From: Microbacterium sp. LWH3-1.2
GTDB taxonomy: Bacteria > Actinomycetota > Actinomycetes > Actinomycetales > Microbacteriaceae
NCBI RefSeq assembly: GCF_040675855.1
Contig: NZ_JBEGIK010000001.1
Span: 2,790,001 to 2,854,000, forward strand
DNA: 64,000 bases
Reading direction: 5' to 3'
Position numbers and translations under genes: made by a program. This document shows, piece after piece, positions 54,687 through 63,402 of this stretch. Below the pieces are notes generated by a model. It saw only the letters and a program-made list of their open reading frames with translations, made no database searches and was not told the origin of the DNA. Position 1 is the stretch's first letter. Each line of letters opens with the position of its first letter.

Positions 54687-54950
54687 ATGTCAGCTGTCAT
54701 CGGAGCCCGCACATCGGGCACGCCGCTCCTCGCCCCGCGCACCCGTATGCGTCTCGTCGCCGCGGCGCCCGCCCTCTGGCGGGTGTTGGAGCCGGGTGGG
54801 CGCGTGATCGGTCATCTCCAGACGGTCACCCAGGCGGGCGGCATCCGATTCCGTGCGCGACGCTACAACCCAGCGACTCATGCCTTCCGCGATCTCGGCG
54901 ATTTCTGGAGCGCTGACGATGCGGTCGAAAGCCTGATGTCCGCCCGCTGA
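54687..54950 (+). CDS. Small conserved protein of unknown function
   Basis: 87 aa, basic. Ribosome site GGGAGG 5 nt before the ATG. The central part LWRVLEPGGRVIGHLQTVTQAGGIRFRARRYNPATHAFRDLGDFWSADDAVESL looks like a small beta-sheet domain. No family recognised; converges on the MocR gene. Confidence 0.75.
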   Translation: MSAVIGARTSGTPLLAPRTRMRLVAAAPALWRVLEPGGRVIGHLQTVTQAGGIRFRARRYNPATHAFRDLGDFWSADDAVESLMSAR

Positions 54951-54981
54951 GACACGCCTGGCCAGGATCTCCACCGTGGTC

Positions 54982-56406
54982 TCAGATGACCGCGCCGACC
55001 TGCTCCACGGTCGTCGATGGCGCGCCCGCCCGCACCGACGACCAGGCGTCCGCGAGCACTTCCGCGGCGCGCACCATCTCCTCGGGGGGTGCGGTGAAGG
55101 GCACCCGGAGGTGTCGTTCATGCCCACCATCGACGGAGAAGCGCGGTCCCGCACTCAGCAGCACACCTCGTGATCGGGATTCGATGACCAGGGCCGAGCT
55201 GAGTGGGGCGCCGAGCTCGATCCAGAGGGAGACGCCGCCGTGAGCATCCGGCAGATCCCACGCGGGCAACCGCTCCCGCAGCGCCCGTACGAGCGCGTCG
55301 CGTCCCGAGCGCAGCAACTCCGAACGCTGGACGACGATGTCGTCGAACTGCGACAGGAGGCGGGTGGCGATGGCCTGCTCGAACTCGGGGGTGCCGAGGT
55401 CGTGCGCAGGTCGCGCCGCCACGAGCCTGCGGATGAGATCCCCGTCGGCGCGCACCCACCCGATCCGCAGCCCACCCCACACCGTCTTGCCCAGGGAACC
55501 GATCCGCACCACTGTGCCGGGCTCGGATGCCGCGAAGCCCGGCGCGAAACATCCGCGGTCGATGTCGAGATCCGCGGTCGTCTCGTCGAGGACCAGCACG
55601 GACCCCGACCGCTCCCCTGCGGCGAGCATCACCTCGCGCTCCTGGACGCTCATGCTCCGGCCCGTCGGATTCTGGAAGTCGGGCATCAGGTACGCCATCA
55701 CCGGGAGAGTCCGGGCGAACGCCTGCTCGGCCCGATCGAGATCCCAGCCTTCCTCGGTGGTCACTGGCACTCCCACGAGACGGGCCCCAGCCCGGCGCAG
55801 CGCGTCCGCCGCGTGCGGATATGTCGGCGTCTCCACGAGCACGCGGTCTCCTCGCCCGATGAGCAGTGTCGACACGAGGTGGATCGCGCTCTGTGCCCCG
55901 GTCGTGACGAGCACCTCGTCCGGATGCGTCGGAACCCCCCGCGCGGTGTACCGCTCGGCGATCGCTTCACGCAGCTCGATCCGACCCAGAACGTCGTATC
56001 CCACGCGCGAGACCAGCGCAGATGCGCCGCCGGCGGTCTCGGCCATGATTCCCGCCAGCCCCGGCCAGGCGGGTGGGCTCGCCTGCTGAAGGTCGATCAT
56101 CCCCTCCCCGGCGTCGGCGCGTCCCGGATCTCGGCGCCCGAGCGGGAGAGTGACGCTGCCCGATCCGCGCAGACTCGCGATGTGCTCGGTCTCGCGCAGG
56201 CTCCGGTAGGCGGCGGCGACGGTGCTGCGGCTCACGTGCAGCGCGGCAGCGAACTCTCGCTCGGCCGGCAGCGCCGTGCGCGGCGCGAGCCTGTTGTCGA
56301 GACAGAGCAGTCGGATGCCGTCGGCCAGCGCTTCGTACGCCGGCTCGCGCGTGCGCCAGCCGCCAAGGGCCGCGGCGAGGGCGCGCGCGGAAATGCGGGA
56401 GTCCAT
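54982..56406 (-). CDS. MocR-family regulator (GntR helix-turn-helix plus aminotransferase domain)
   Basis: 474 aa from the ATG at 56406 (MDSRISARALAAALGG). A GntR-type winged helix (about residues 20-90: YEALADGIRLLCLDNRLAPRTALPAEREFAAALHVSRSTVAAAYR) is fused to a fold-type-I PLP domain (DFQNPTGRSM, LVLDETTAD, IGSLGKTVWGGLRIGW with the PLP lysine). It is divergent from a YczE-type membrane protein, so it resembles the YczR subgroup. TACGCT ends 6 nt before the ATG and TTGACT lies upstream. Confidence 0.9.
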   Translation of the reverse strand: MDSRISARALAAALGGWRTREPAYEALADGIRLLCLDNRLAPRTALPAEREFAAALHVSRSTVAAAYRSLRETEHIASLRGSGSVTLPLGRRDPGRADAGEGMIDLQQASPPAWPGLAGIMAETAGGASALVSRVGYDVLGRIELREAIAERYTARGVPTHPDEVLVTTGAQSAIHLVSTLLIGRGDRVLVETPTYPHAADALRRAGARLVGVPVTTEEGWDLDRAEQAFARTLPVMAYLMPDFQNPTGRSMSVQEREVMLAAGERSGSVLVLDETTADLDIDRGCFAPGFAASEPGTVVRIGSLGKTVWGGLRIGWVRADGDLIRRLVAARPAHDLGTPEFEQAIATRLLSQFDDIVVQRSELLRSGRDALVRALRERLPAWDLPDAHGGVSLWIELGAPLSSALVIESRSRGVLLSAGPRFSVDGGHERHLRVPFTAPPEEMVRAAEVLADAWSSVRAGAPSTTVEQVGAVI

Positions 56407-56423
56407 AAGGCCAGCGTACTCAT

Positions 56424-56460
56424 ATTGGACTGCAGTCAACGGGCCAATCATGAGATTGGA
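56424..56460. promoter_or_regulatory. ATTGGA repeats between the MocR regulator and the yczE-like gene
   Basis: ATTGGA at 56424-56429 and 56455-56460 (31 bp apart, same orientation) with an inverted CCAAT at 56444-56448. The region also carries TTGACT of the regulator promoter. Direct repeats plus an inverted half-site are a common layout of MocR operators (family knowledge); assignment to this regulator is inference. Confidence 0.6.
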
Positions 56461-56468
56461 TGGACCTC

Positions 56469-57077
56469 ATGCCACGCCGAATCGTCCAATTGCTCGTCGG
56501 TCTCTTCCTCTACGGAGCCGGTTGCGCGCTCACCGTCGAAGCCGGACTGGGCGTCGATCCCTGGACCGTCTTCGCGCAGGGCCTGTCCGTGCGCACGGGC
56601 ATCGGCATCGGCTGGATCACCAACATCGTGGGATTCTTCGTGCTGCTGCTCTGGATCCCCCTCCGCCAGAAGCCGGGCATCGGCACGATCGCCAACATCC
56701 TCCTCGTCGGCACGAGTATGCAGATCGTGCTCGCCGTCGTGCCGCCCGTGTCGGGTTTCGCCGCCCAGCTCGCGACGCTCCTCGGCGGCATCGTCCTGGT
56801 GGCGGTCGCGTCAGGGCTCTACATCGGCGCCCACTTCGGCCCGGGCCCGCGCGACGGGCTCATGACCGGCATGAACGCCCGCCTCGGCTGGCCGATCTGG
56901 GTGTGCCGGGCCCTCGTCGAGGTCTCGGTGCTGGTCGTGGGCTGGCTGCTCGGTGGCACGGTCGGCATCGGCACAGTGCTCTTCGCCGTCCTGATCGGCC
57001 CGCTGGTGCATGTCTCGCTGCCCCTGCTCGACACGCGGCGGACACCGGCGCGCGTCGCCGCCGAGCGATCGGCGTGA
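56469..57077 (+). CDS. YczE-type integral membrane protein
   Basis: 202 aa with about five hydrophobic segments. Family marks: LVGLFLYGAGCALTVEAGLGVDPWTVF at the start and the conserved HFGPGPRDGLMTGMNAR. It belongs to the YczE/YyaS group often divergently encoded with a MocR regulator; function unknown, perhaps transport of a vitamin B6-like or amino compound. ATG 56469 chosen; an ATG three codons upstream (56460) lies in the operator. Confidence 0.85.
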   Translation: MPRRIVQLLVGLFLYGAGCALTVEAGLGVDPWTVFAQGLSVRTGIGIGWITNIVGFFVLLLWIPLRQKPGIGTIANILLVGTSMQIVLAVVPPVSGFAAQLATLLGGIVLVAVASGLYIGAHFGPGPRDGLMTGMNARLGWPIWVCRALVEVSVLVVGWLLGGTVGIGTVLFAVLIGPLVHVSLPLLDTRRTPARVAAERSA

Positions 57078-57124
57078 CGCGTGCCGCCCCGTGACGCGCC
57101 CCAAGGCTGGGTGCGCCGCGCGGA

Positions 57125-57337
57125 TCAGTGCTCGCGGAACATGGGCCAGTCGCTGCCTGGCGTCATGTGCGCGTGGAGCGCGCTCTTCGCGATCTCCATC
57201 GTCGGGTACGTGCCTGTCGCCTCGCTCGCCCCGGCCATGGTGACCGTATAGCCGTCGTCGTCCTTGCGGATGCTTCCGGCGACGCCGGATGCTCCATAGG
57301 CGACCCAGAGAGGGTGGTGCGTCTCCGTGGTGCTCAT
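57125..57337 (-). CDS. Small protein of unknown function
   Basis: 70 aa, AAAGGAG ribosome site 7 nt before the ATG. A small beta-rich domain: HPLWVAYGASGVAGSIRKDDDGYTVTMAG, then a helix MEIAKSALHAHM. Found in this group as short hypothetical proteins. No function assignable. Confidence 0.75.
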   Translation of the reverse strand: MSTTETHHPLWVAYGASGVAGSIRKDDDGYTVTMAGASEATGTYPTMEIAKSALHAHMTPGSDWPMFREH

Positions 57338-57425
57338 CGGTGAACTCCTTTCGATGCCTCCGGTGCTGACGCTACGCCGAGAGTCCGTCGTTCGCCAGCG
57401 TCCGCGACGGCGTGGTGCGACCCGG

Positions 57426-57431
57426 TAGTGT
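57426..57431 (+). promoter_or_regulatory. Probable -10 box of tRNA-Arg
   Basis: TAGTGT 12 bp before the tRNA 5' end; no good -35. Confidence 0.4.
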
Positions 57432-57443
57432 GGAAGAACCCTT

Positions 57444-57516
57444 CCCTCCGTAGCTCAGGGGACAGAGCGAGCGGTTTCTACCCGCCAGGTCGGGGGTTCG
57501 AATCCTCCCGGAGGGG
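57444..57516 (+). tRNA. tRNA-Arg(TCT)
   Basis: 73 nt. Acceptor CCCTCCG/CGGAGGG, D arm GCTC/GAGC, anticodon loop TTTCTAC (TCT) on a stem whose first pair is A-C mismatched, T arm GGGGG-TTCGAAT-CCTCC, discriminator G. CCA is not encoded. Confidence 0.92.
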
Positions 57517-57593
57517 CGAACGGGGCCGGCGTGGGAGTCGGCACCCTGGTCCAGGCCCGTGGGATGTCTGGACTTCCGATAAGGATGGAGCAC

Positions 57594-58220
57594 ATGGTGG
57601 GTGCATCCGAGAACGACCGCCTGGTGTGGATCGACTGCGAGATGACCGGGCTCGACCTCGGCGTGGACGAGCTGGTGGAGATCGCCGTGGTCATCACCGA
57701 CTTCGAGCTGCGCACACTCGGCCCGGGCTTCTCCGTCGTGATCAAGCCGGACGACTCGGCGCTTGCGAATATGAACGAGTTCGTCACGAACATGCATCGC
57801 ACTTCCGGGCTGCTCGACGAGATTCCGCAGGGCGTGAGCCTGGCGGACGCCGAGTTCCAGGTGCTCGAGTACATCCAGCGATTCGTCCCGCTCGAGGGCA
57901 AGGCTCCCCTCGCCGGGAACACCATCGGCACCGACCGTATGTTCCTCGCGAAGTACATGCCGCGCGTGGACCGGTGGCTGCACTACCGCAACGTCGACGT
58001 ATCGAGCATCAAGGAGCTCTCGCGCCGCTGGTACCCCCGTGCGTACATCCACGCACCCGCGAAAGACGGCGGTCACCGCGCCCTCGCCGACATCCTCGAG
58101 TCGATTCGCGAACTCGCGTACTACCGCCAGGCGGTGTTCGTTCCGGAGCCGGGGCCGACGAGCGACGGCGCGCGCGCAGCCGCTGCTGCCGTCGTGTCGT
58201 CGTTTGCTCCGGAGGTGTGA
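57594..58220 (+). CDS. orn: Oligoribonuclease
   Basis: 208 aa DEDDh 3'-5' exonuclease that degrades dinucleotides and short RNA, including pGpG. WIDCEMTGLDLGVDELVEIAVVITD (Exo I, D and E), the NEFVTNMHRTSGLLDEI segment, GNTIGTDRMFLAKYMP and AKDGGHRALADILESI (catalytic His, Asp) are visible. Ribosome site AAGGATGGAG before the ATG at 57594; the ATG at 57585 is part of it. The last 30 residues are a variable Ala-rich tail. Confidence 0.94.
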   Translation: MVGASENDRLVWIDCEMTGLDLGVDELVEIAVVITDFELRTLGPGFSVVIKPDDSALANMNEFVTNMHRTSGLLDEIPQGVSLADAEFQVLEYIQRFVPLEGKAPLAGNTIGTDRMFLAKYMPRVDRWLHYRNVDVSSIKELSRRWYPRAYIHAPAKDGGHRALADILESIRELAYYRQAVFVPEPGPTSDGARAAAAAVVSSFAPEV

Positions 58221-58257
58221 GAGAATCGTCTGGTTGCCCGCGCGAGCGGGAGACATG

Positions 58258-58330
58258 GTGGGTATAGCTCAGTTGGTAGAGCACCTGGTTGTGGTCCAGG
58301 GGGTCGCGGGTTCAAGTCCCGTTACTCACC
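58258..58330 (+). tRNA. tRNA-His(GTG)
   Basis: 73 nt with anticodon loop TTGTGGT (GTG). Acceptor GTGGGTA/TACTCAC with one G-T pair, a G at -1 (58257) as usual for tRNA-His, discriminator C, and CCA present at 58331-58333. D arm GCTC/GAGC and T arm GCGGG-TTCAAGT-CCCGT are normal. Confidence 0.95.
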
Positions 58331-58388
58331 CCAGATCAATCGAATGGGGCGCGTCTCACGCGTCCCATTCGTGTAGAAGCGGGGCATC

Positions 58389-58739
58389 ATGATGGAGATG
58401 GATGCCGCGACCTTCGAGACGCTCGTGATCGACGAGCTGGATGCCCTCCCCGACGACATGGTCGAGGGCCTCGACAACGTCGTGTTCGTCGTCGAGGACC
58501 GGCCCGAGGACGGCAGCCTCGACCTGCTGGGGCTGTACGACGGCTGGGCATTGACCGAGCGGGAGCGCTACGGGATCGGCGAGCTGCCGGACCGCATCAT
58601 CGTGTACCGCGAACCGCACCTGGCGGTGTGCGACGACGAGGGCGACCTGCGCGACGAAGTGCACACGACGCTGGTGCACGAGATCGCGCACTTCTACGGA
58701 ATCGACGACGATCGCCTGCACGAGCTGGGGTGGGCATGA
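58389..58739 (+). CDS. Zincin-like metallopeptidase family protein
   Basis: 116 aa. [19 protein letters not shown] near the C-terminus is the HExxH-type zincin motif with the third ligand downstream; the acidic N-terminal half is typical of the small actinobacterial family (Zincin_1). No signal peptide, so cytoplasmic. Several in-frame ATGs (58389, 58392, 58398) make the exact start uncertain. Overlaps clpS by 4 bp, linking it to Clp proteolysis. Confidence 0.85.
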   Translation: MMEMDAATFETLVIDELDALPDDMVEGLDNVVFVVEDRPEDGSLDLLGLYDGWALTERERYGIGELPDRIIVYREPHLAVCDDEGDLRDEVHTTLVHEIAHFYGIDDDRLHELGWA

Positions 58740-59038
58740 TGGCGGCGCTCGCCACACCCTCCGTCGACGAGGACGTCGAGGTCTCCGACCGCGTCGATCC
58801 CGCGCGCCCCTGGCAGACGGTCGTCTGGGACGATCCCGTCAACCTCATGAGCTACGTCACCCACGTCTTCCGCGAGTACTTCGGCCTGGCGCGCGCCGAC
58901 GCGGAACGGCTGATGCTTGCCGTGCACAACGAGGGGCACGCGGTCGTCTCGCAGGGCCCCCGGGAGCAGATGGAGATGCACGCCCAGGCTATGCACGATT
59001 ACGGCCTGTGGGCGACAGTGAGGCAGGAGCCCCGATGA
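58736..59038 (+). CDS. clpS: ATP-dependent Clp protease adaptor ClpS
   Basis: 100 aa. Delivers N-degron substrates to ClpC/Clp[27 protein letters not shown] contains the conserved DDPVN, and the ligand pocket residues are in [36 protein letters not shown]. Overlaps both neighbours by 4 bp. ClpX, ClpP1 and ClpP2 are encoded about 38 kb away in this window. Confidence 0.94.
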   Translation: MMAALATPSVDEDVEVSDRVDPARPWQTVVWDDPVNLMSYVTHVFREYFGLARADAERLMLAVHNEGHAVVSQGPREQMEMHAQAMHDYGLWATVRQEPR

Positions 59039-59529
59039 CGGGCGGGATCGTCGTGATCGAGGTCGCCCGCCTCGAGGCCGCCCATCTGGCAGGGCTCGTC
59101 GGCCAATTCGCCGAGCTGCTGCGCGAGTCCGCACCCGACGACGATGACCCGGCGATCGCCCGGCTGGTGCCGTCCGCGTACGCGGACGATGAGGAGGCGG
59201 CACGGGAGTTCCGGGCGTTGACACGGGCCGATCTGCTGGGTCGGCGGGAGTCCGACGCGGGCCTCGTGCTGGTCTCCCTCCAGGACGCGGCTCAGATCCC
59301 CGAGGACCCCGACGACCCGGATCTGCGGGAACAGGTCGAGATCAGGCTGGACCCCGAAACGACGCAGGCGTGGCTGCGCACGCTCGCGGCCGTCCGTCTG
59401 GTGCTTGCGACGCGGCTGGGCGTCGACGAAGAGGACGACCACGACCACGACGACCCGCGCTTCGGTGTCTACGACTGGATCGGGTACCGGCTCGACGGCC
59501 TCGTGGCCGCCCTCGACCGCGAGGAATGA
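59035..59529 (+). CDS. DUF2017 protein
   Basis: 164 aa, acidic, mostly helical. Its place directly after clpS is conserved in actinobacteria, suggesting a shared role in N-degron turnover (context only). A D/H-rich stretch (EEDDHDHDD) lies near residue 138. No catalytic motif seen. Confidence 0.82.
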   Translation: MTGGIVVIEVARLEAAHLAGLVGQFAELLRESAPDDDDPAIARLVPSAYADDEEAAREFRALTRADLLGRRESDAGLVLVSLQDAAQIPEDPDDPDLREQVEIRLDPETTQAWLRTLAAVRLVLATRLGVDEEDDHDHDDPRFGVYDWIGYRLDGLVAALDREE

Positions 59530-59541
59530 TCCGCGGTCACG

Positions 59542-60135
59542 TCAGGGCACAGGGATCACAAGGTTCGCGAGGCGGATCGGATCGTCGCGGGTGACGTGCC
59601 GGTGCTCCTGGCGCGCCCATCGGTCCCAGTGCGGACGGTACGTCTCGCCATCGCGGGCCAGCGCGCGCTGCTTGCGCGACGCCGCCGGCGACTCGAGCCA
59701 GACGCGTACGTCGGCAAGGCGAGCGGTTGCGGGCGTGAGGATTCCGGCGCCCTCGACGATGAGCGGCAGGGCCGGGTCGACGGCGTGCGCCTCGGCGGGT
59801 TCTCCGAGCGTCCAGTCCCACCGCTGCCACACCCCCACGAGCCCCTTGGCGTGCGGGGTCAGGATCAGATCCTTCGCGAACTCGACGCCGTCGTCCAAAC
59901 CGTCCCAGCCCGGGTAGATCGAATCGAGCGCCACCAGCTGCACGCGGCCGCGCATCGGCCATCGTGCGACGAGATTGCGCGCCAGCGTCGTCTTGCCGGC
60001 ACCGCTTCGTCCGTCGATGAGGACGACCGGATTGGATGCCGCGACCTGCGCGATCGCCGCGATGATCTGGTCGACCGCGATCCCGAGCGAGTTGCCGACG
60101 GCGTCCGGGCTACTTCTTGAGGGTGCGAATGACAC
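59542..60135 (-). CDS. P-loop kinase-like ATP-binding protein (uridine kinase family)
   Basis: 197 aa. Walker A GRSGAGKTT near residues 42-50, then LVALDSIYPGWDG, where D may act as catalytic base, and a late LESPAASRKQRALARDGETYRPHWDRWARQE, typical of uridine/pantothenate-kinase-like proteins. The substrate is unknown. The ATG at 60135 lies inside the upstream gene (26-bp overlap); a GTG at 60099 would avoid most of it. Confidence 0.8.
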   Translation of the reverse strand: MSFAPSRSSPDAVGNSLGIAVDQIIAAIAQVAASNPVVLIDGRSGAGKTTLARNLVARWPMRGRVQLVALDSIYPGWDGLDDGVEFAKDLILTPHAKGLVGVWQRWDWTLGEPAEAHAVDPALPLIVEGAGILTPATARLADVRVWLESPAASRKQRALARDGETYRPHWDRWARQEHRHVTRDDPIRLANLVIPVP

Positions 60136-60430
60136 GGCTGAGCGCGCGACCGGCGAAGAAGACGAACGGAATCGCGACCGTCAGGAGCGCGATGATGTTC
60201 GGCTCGAACCGCAGGCCGTCGCCCTGCCGGATGTATGCGCCGACCGGGATGGCCCAGCCGCCTCCGCCACCACCGCCGTTGCCGGCCTCGTCCGATCCCC
60301 CTCCGAAACCGGACCACGTCAGCGCGACGGGGATCATGCGGACGCCGTCGACGTCCTGCTGCTCGCCGTATGCGCTCTTCACGCCGAAGGACGCGGACTG
60401 CTTGCCGAGTTCGAGTGCGATGTTGGGCAT
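60110..60430 (-). CDS. GerW/YtfJ-like protein
   Basis: 106 aa. The pattern FGVKSAYGEQQDVDGVRMIPVALTWSGFGGGSDE followed by a run of glycines (GNGGGGGGGW) and AIPVGAYIRQGDGLRF resembles GerW (YtfJ), known from spore formers; one C-terminal membrane segment (IIALLTVAIPFVFFAGRAL). TACGTT ends 6 nt before the ATG (leaderless). Function in a non-sporulating actinobacterium is unknown. Confidence 0.7.
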   Translation of the reverse strand: MPNIALELGKQSASFGVKSAYGEQQDVDGVRMIPVALTWSGFGGGSDEAGNGGGGGGGWAIPVGAYIRQGDGLRFEPNIIALLTVAIPFVFFAGRALSRVIRTLKK

Positions 60431-60510
60431 GCGTCCAACGTACCCGCCGCCGCGCCCCTGTGACAGCGCGCCGATGAAGACCAGGGGTGTGACCGCCCCG
60501 GTGCCGTGCC

Positions 60511-61773
60511 TCAGCCCTGGTCGAGTGGCGGCGGCGGCGGGCTCGACGGGAGAGTTCCGCCGCCGCGTGTGCCGAGCAGGGTCGCGCGGGTGACCGCCCC
60601 GCGCCCGAATCTCGCCGTCGCGCCGTCCAACGCATCCTCGATGCGTCGCCATCCTTCGTCGTCGTCCCACAGCGCCGGTGTCGCCGCCGCTGCCGGGCGC
60701 AGCTTCTCCGCCCGCACGCCGATGAGCCGAACGGGCAGCGTTCGATCCACCGAGGCGAACAGGTCATGAGCAGCGTCGCCGATCCGCTGCCCGACCGCGG
60801 TGGGCTCGGGAAGCGTCTGCGATCGGGAGATCGTCGTGAAGTCCGCGTAGCGCACCTTGATCGCGACGGTCGACGCCTCCCATCCGCTGCTGCGCAGCCG
60901 CGCGCCCACCCGATCTGCCAGGCGGCGCAACTCCGAGCGCAGGATCGCCATGTCGCGGATGTCCTCATGGAAGGTCTCTTCGTGCCCCACGCTCCTCTCG
61001 ACCCGGCTCGTGTCGACCTCGCGTGCGTCGATCCCTCGCGCGAGGTGCCAGATCCTGCCCCCCATCGCGACACCCAGAGCGCGCTCGAGCAGGTCGCGGG
61101 GCGTGTCGATCACGTCGGCGATGGTGCGGATGCCGCGTGCCTCGAGCGCCTCTGATGTCTTCGGTCCGACGCCCCACAGGGCGCGCACCGATCGCGGGGC
61201 GAGGAACGCGGCGGTGTCCGCCTCCGCGACGATCAGAAGACCGTCGGGCTTGCTCAAGGTGGAGGCCATCTTCGCGACGTGCTTCGTCGCGGCGACGCCG
61301 ATGCTGCAGGTGAGGCCGGTCTCCTCGAGGACGCGGTGGCGCAGCATCCGTGCGATCCGTCCGGGACTGCCCCAGAGCCGGCGCGCTCCGCTGACGTCGA
61401 GGAACGCCTCGTCGATCGACAGCGGTTCGACGAGCGGCGTCACGTCGCGGAAGATGCGCATGACCTGCGACGACATCTCGAGATACCGTTCGAAGTGCGG
61501 GCGGACGACGATCGCGTGCGGGCACAGTCGCAATGCCTGGGCGACCGGCATCGCGGATCGCACGCCGAAGCGCCGAGCCTCGTACGACGCGCTCGAGACG
61601 ACCGAGCGGCTCTCGGGCGCGCCGACGATGATCGCCTTGCCGCGCAGCGAGGGATCGTCGAGCTGTTCGACCGACGCATAGAACGCGTCCATGTCGACGT
61701 GCAGGATGCCGGCGCCGGTGTCGTCGGCATCCTCCGGGGAGACGACCCTGCCGGTTCCGTCACCGCGCCCCAT
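60511..61773 (-). CDS. dinB: DNA polymerase IV
   Basis: 420-aa Y-family translesion polymerase. ILHVDMDAFYASVEQ holds catalytic Asp; the SIDEAFLDVSG segment holds the other acidic pair; the little-finger domain follows. The last residues are Gly/Pro-rich (SPPPPPLDQG) without a clear sliding-clamp motif. GGGAGGAT ribosome site. Possibly SOS-controlled, but no SOS box is seen in the 105 bp upstream. Confidence 0.94.
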   Translation of the reverse strand: MGRGDGTGRVVSPEDADDTGAGILHVDMDAFYASVEQLDDPSLRGKAIIVGAPESRSVVSSASYEARRFGVRSAMPVAQALRLCPHAIVVRPHFERYLEMSSQVMRIFRDVTPLVEPLSIDEAFLDVSGARRLWGSPGRIARMLRHRVLEETGLTCSIGVAATKHVAKMASTLSKPDGLLIVAEADTAAFLAPRSVRALWGVGPKTSEALEARGIRTIADVIDTPRDLLERALGVAMGGRIWHLARGIDAREVDTSRVERSVGHEETFHEDIRDMAILRSELRRLADRVGARLRSSGWEASTVAIKVRYADFTTISRSQTLPEPTAVGQRIGDAAHDLFASVDRTLPVRLIGVRAEKLRPAAAATPALWDDDEGWRRIEDALDGATARFGRGAVTRATLLGTRGGGTLPSSPPPPPLDQG

Positions 61774-61807
61774 GCGTCGATCCTCCCAGCAACCGCGGAC
61801 ATCGTCA

Positions 61808-61869
61808 CCTGAGGGCGGACCCCGTCCGGGATCCGCCCTCAGGTCGAGCTCGAACGCCCGCGGCGTTCG
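61808..61869 (-). terminator. Two adjacent hairpins between gatB and dinB
   Basis: CCTGAGGGCGGA (61808-61819) pairs with 61832-61843; a second hairpin CGAACGCC/GGCGTTCG spans 61851-61869. They follow the gatB stop at 61879 on the minus strand and would end the gat transcript. Confidence 0.65.
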
Positions 61870-61878
61870 AGGATCGGC

Positions 61879-63402
61879 TTATGCGCCGGTCGAGCCGGCG
61901 CGCTCGAGCACGAGCTCGCGCACGCGTGCGGCATCCGCCTGGCCCTTCATCGCCTTCATGACCGCGCCGATGACGGCACCGGCGGCCTGCACCTTGCCGT
62001 CGCGGATCTTCTCGAGCACGCCGGGCTGAGCGGCCAGCGCCTCGTCGATCGCTGCGATGAGCGCACCGTCGTCCGAGACGACGGCGAGCCCACGGGCGTC
62101 GACGATCTCCTGAGGCGTGCCCTCACCGGCGATCATGCCCTCGAGAACCTGGCGCGCGAGCTTGTCGGTCAGGGTCCCGGCGTCGACGAGCGCCTGCAGC
62201 GCGGCCACGTCCGCGGGGGTCGCCAGCTCGGCCGGTTCGCGACCCTCGGCGTTCGCGATGCGCAGGAGCTCGCCCGTCCACCACTTGCGCGCCGAGGCGG
62301 GAGATGTACCCGCAGCGATCGTGGCTTCCACCTCGGCGAGCAGTCCTGCGTTCACGACGCCCTGGAAGTCGATGTCGGCGAAGCCCCAGTCGGCTTTGAG
62401 GCGACGCCGGCGAGCCGCAGGCGGCTCAGGCAGCGCGGCTCGGAGCTGCTCGATCAACTCGAGCGACGGCGCGACCGGCAGCAGGTCGGGCTCCGGGAAG
62501 TAGCGGTAGTCGTCGGCGTCCGACTTGGGTCGACCAGGCGACGTGGTGCCGGTGTCCTCGTGCCAGTGACGCGTCTCCTGCGTGATCGTCCCGCCGGCGG
62601 CGAGGATCGCCGCCTGGCGCTGGATCTCGTACCGCACCGCACGCTCGACCGAGCGCATCGAGTTGACGTTCTTCGTCTCGGTGCGCGTGCCGAGCTTCTC
62701 CTGGCCGCGCGGGCGCAGCGACACATTGGCGTCGCAGCGGAGGTTGCCGCGCTCCATGCGCGCCTCCGAGATGCCGAGCGCGATCACGATGTCGCGGATC
62801 GTCGCGACGTACGCCTTCGCGATCTCCGGCGCGCGGTGCTCGGCGCCGAAGATCGGCTTCGTGACGATCTCGACGAGCGGGACACCGGCACGGTTGTAGT
62901 CGACCAGCGAGTACTCCGCGCCCTGGATGCGTCCGGTCGAGCCGCCGACGTGGGTGAGCTTGCCGGCATCCTCCTCCATGTGCGCGCGTTCGATCGGCAC
63001 GGTGACGATCTTCCCGTCGGCGAGCTCGATGTCGACCGACCCCTCGAACGCGATCGGCTCGTCGTACTGCGAGATCTGGTAGTTCTTGCCGAGGTCGGGG
63101 TAGAAGTAGTTCTTGCGCGCGAACCGGCTCGACGGCGCGATCGAGCAGCCGAGCGCGAGGCCCAGGCTGATCGAGTAGCGGACCGCGGTCTCGTTGACGA
63201 CGGGCAACGCGCCCGGCAGGCCCATGTCGACCGGCGCGACGAGCGTGTTCGCTTCGGCGCCGTGGTTCGCGGAGTTCGCGGGGTTCGCCGCCGCCGAGAA
63301 CATCTTGGTCTCGGTGTTCAGCTCGACGTGCACCTCGAAGCCGAGCACCGGCTCGTAGAGCTCGAGCGCCTTGTCGAAGTCCATCAGCTTGTCCTTCGCC
63401 AT
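61879..63402 (-). CDS. gatB: Aspartyl/glutamyl-tRNA amidotransferase subunit B
   Basis: 507 aa. Kinase and tRNA-binding subunit of GatCAB, which converts Glu-tRNA-Gln (and Asp-tRNA-Asn) to the amides. The N-terminal catalytic region has [43 protein letters not shown] and [11 protein letters not shown]; the C-terminal YqeY-like domain follows. The ATG at 63402 ([14 protein letters not shown]) shares one base with the gatA stop codon. Confidence 0.95.
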   Translation of the reverse strand: MAKDKLMDFDKALELYEPVLGFEVHVELNTETKMFSAAANPANSANHGAEANTLVAPVDMGLPGALPVVNETAVRYSISLGLALGCSIAPSSRFARKNYFYPDLGKNYQISQYDEPIAFEGSVDIELADGKIVTVPIERAHMEEDAGKLTHVGGSTGRIQGAEYSLVDYNRAGVPLVEIVTKPIFGAEHRAPEIAKAYVATIRDIVIALGISEARMERGNLRCDANVSLRPRGQEKLGTRTETKNVNSMRSVERAVRYEIQRQAAILAAGGTITQETRHWHEDTGTTSPGRPKSDADDYRYFPEPDLLPVAPSLELIEQLRAALPEPPAARRRRLKADWGFADIDFQGVVNAGLLAEVEATIAAGTSPASARKWWTGELLRIANAEGREPAELATPADVAALQALVDAGTLTDKLARQVLEGMIAGEGTPQEIVDARGLAVVSDDGALIAAIDEALAAQPGVLEKIRDGKVQAAGAVIGAVMKAMKGQADAARVRELVLERAGSTGA

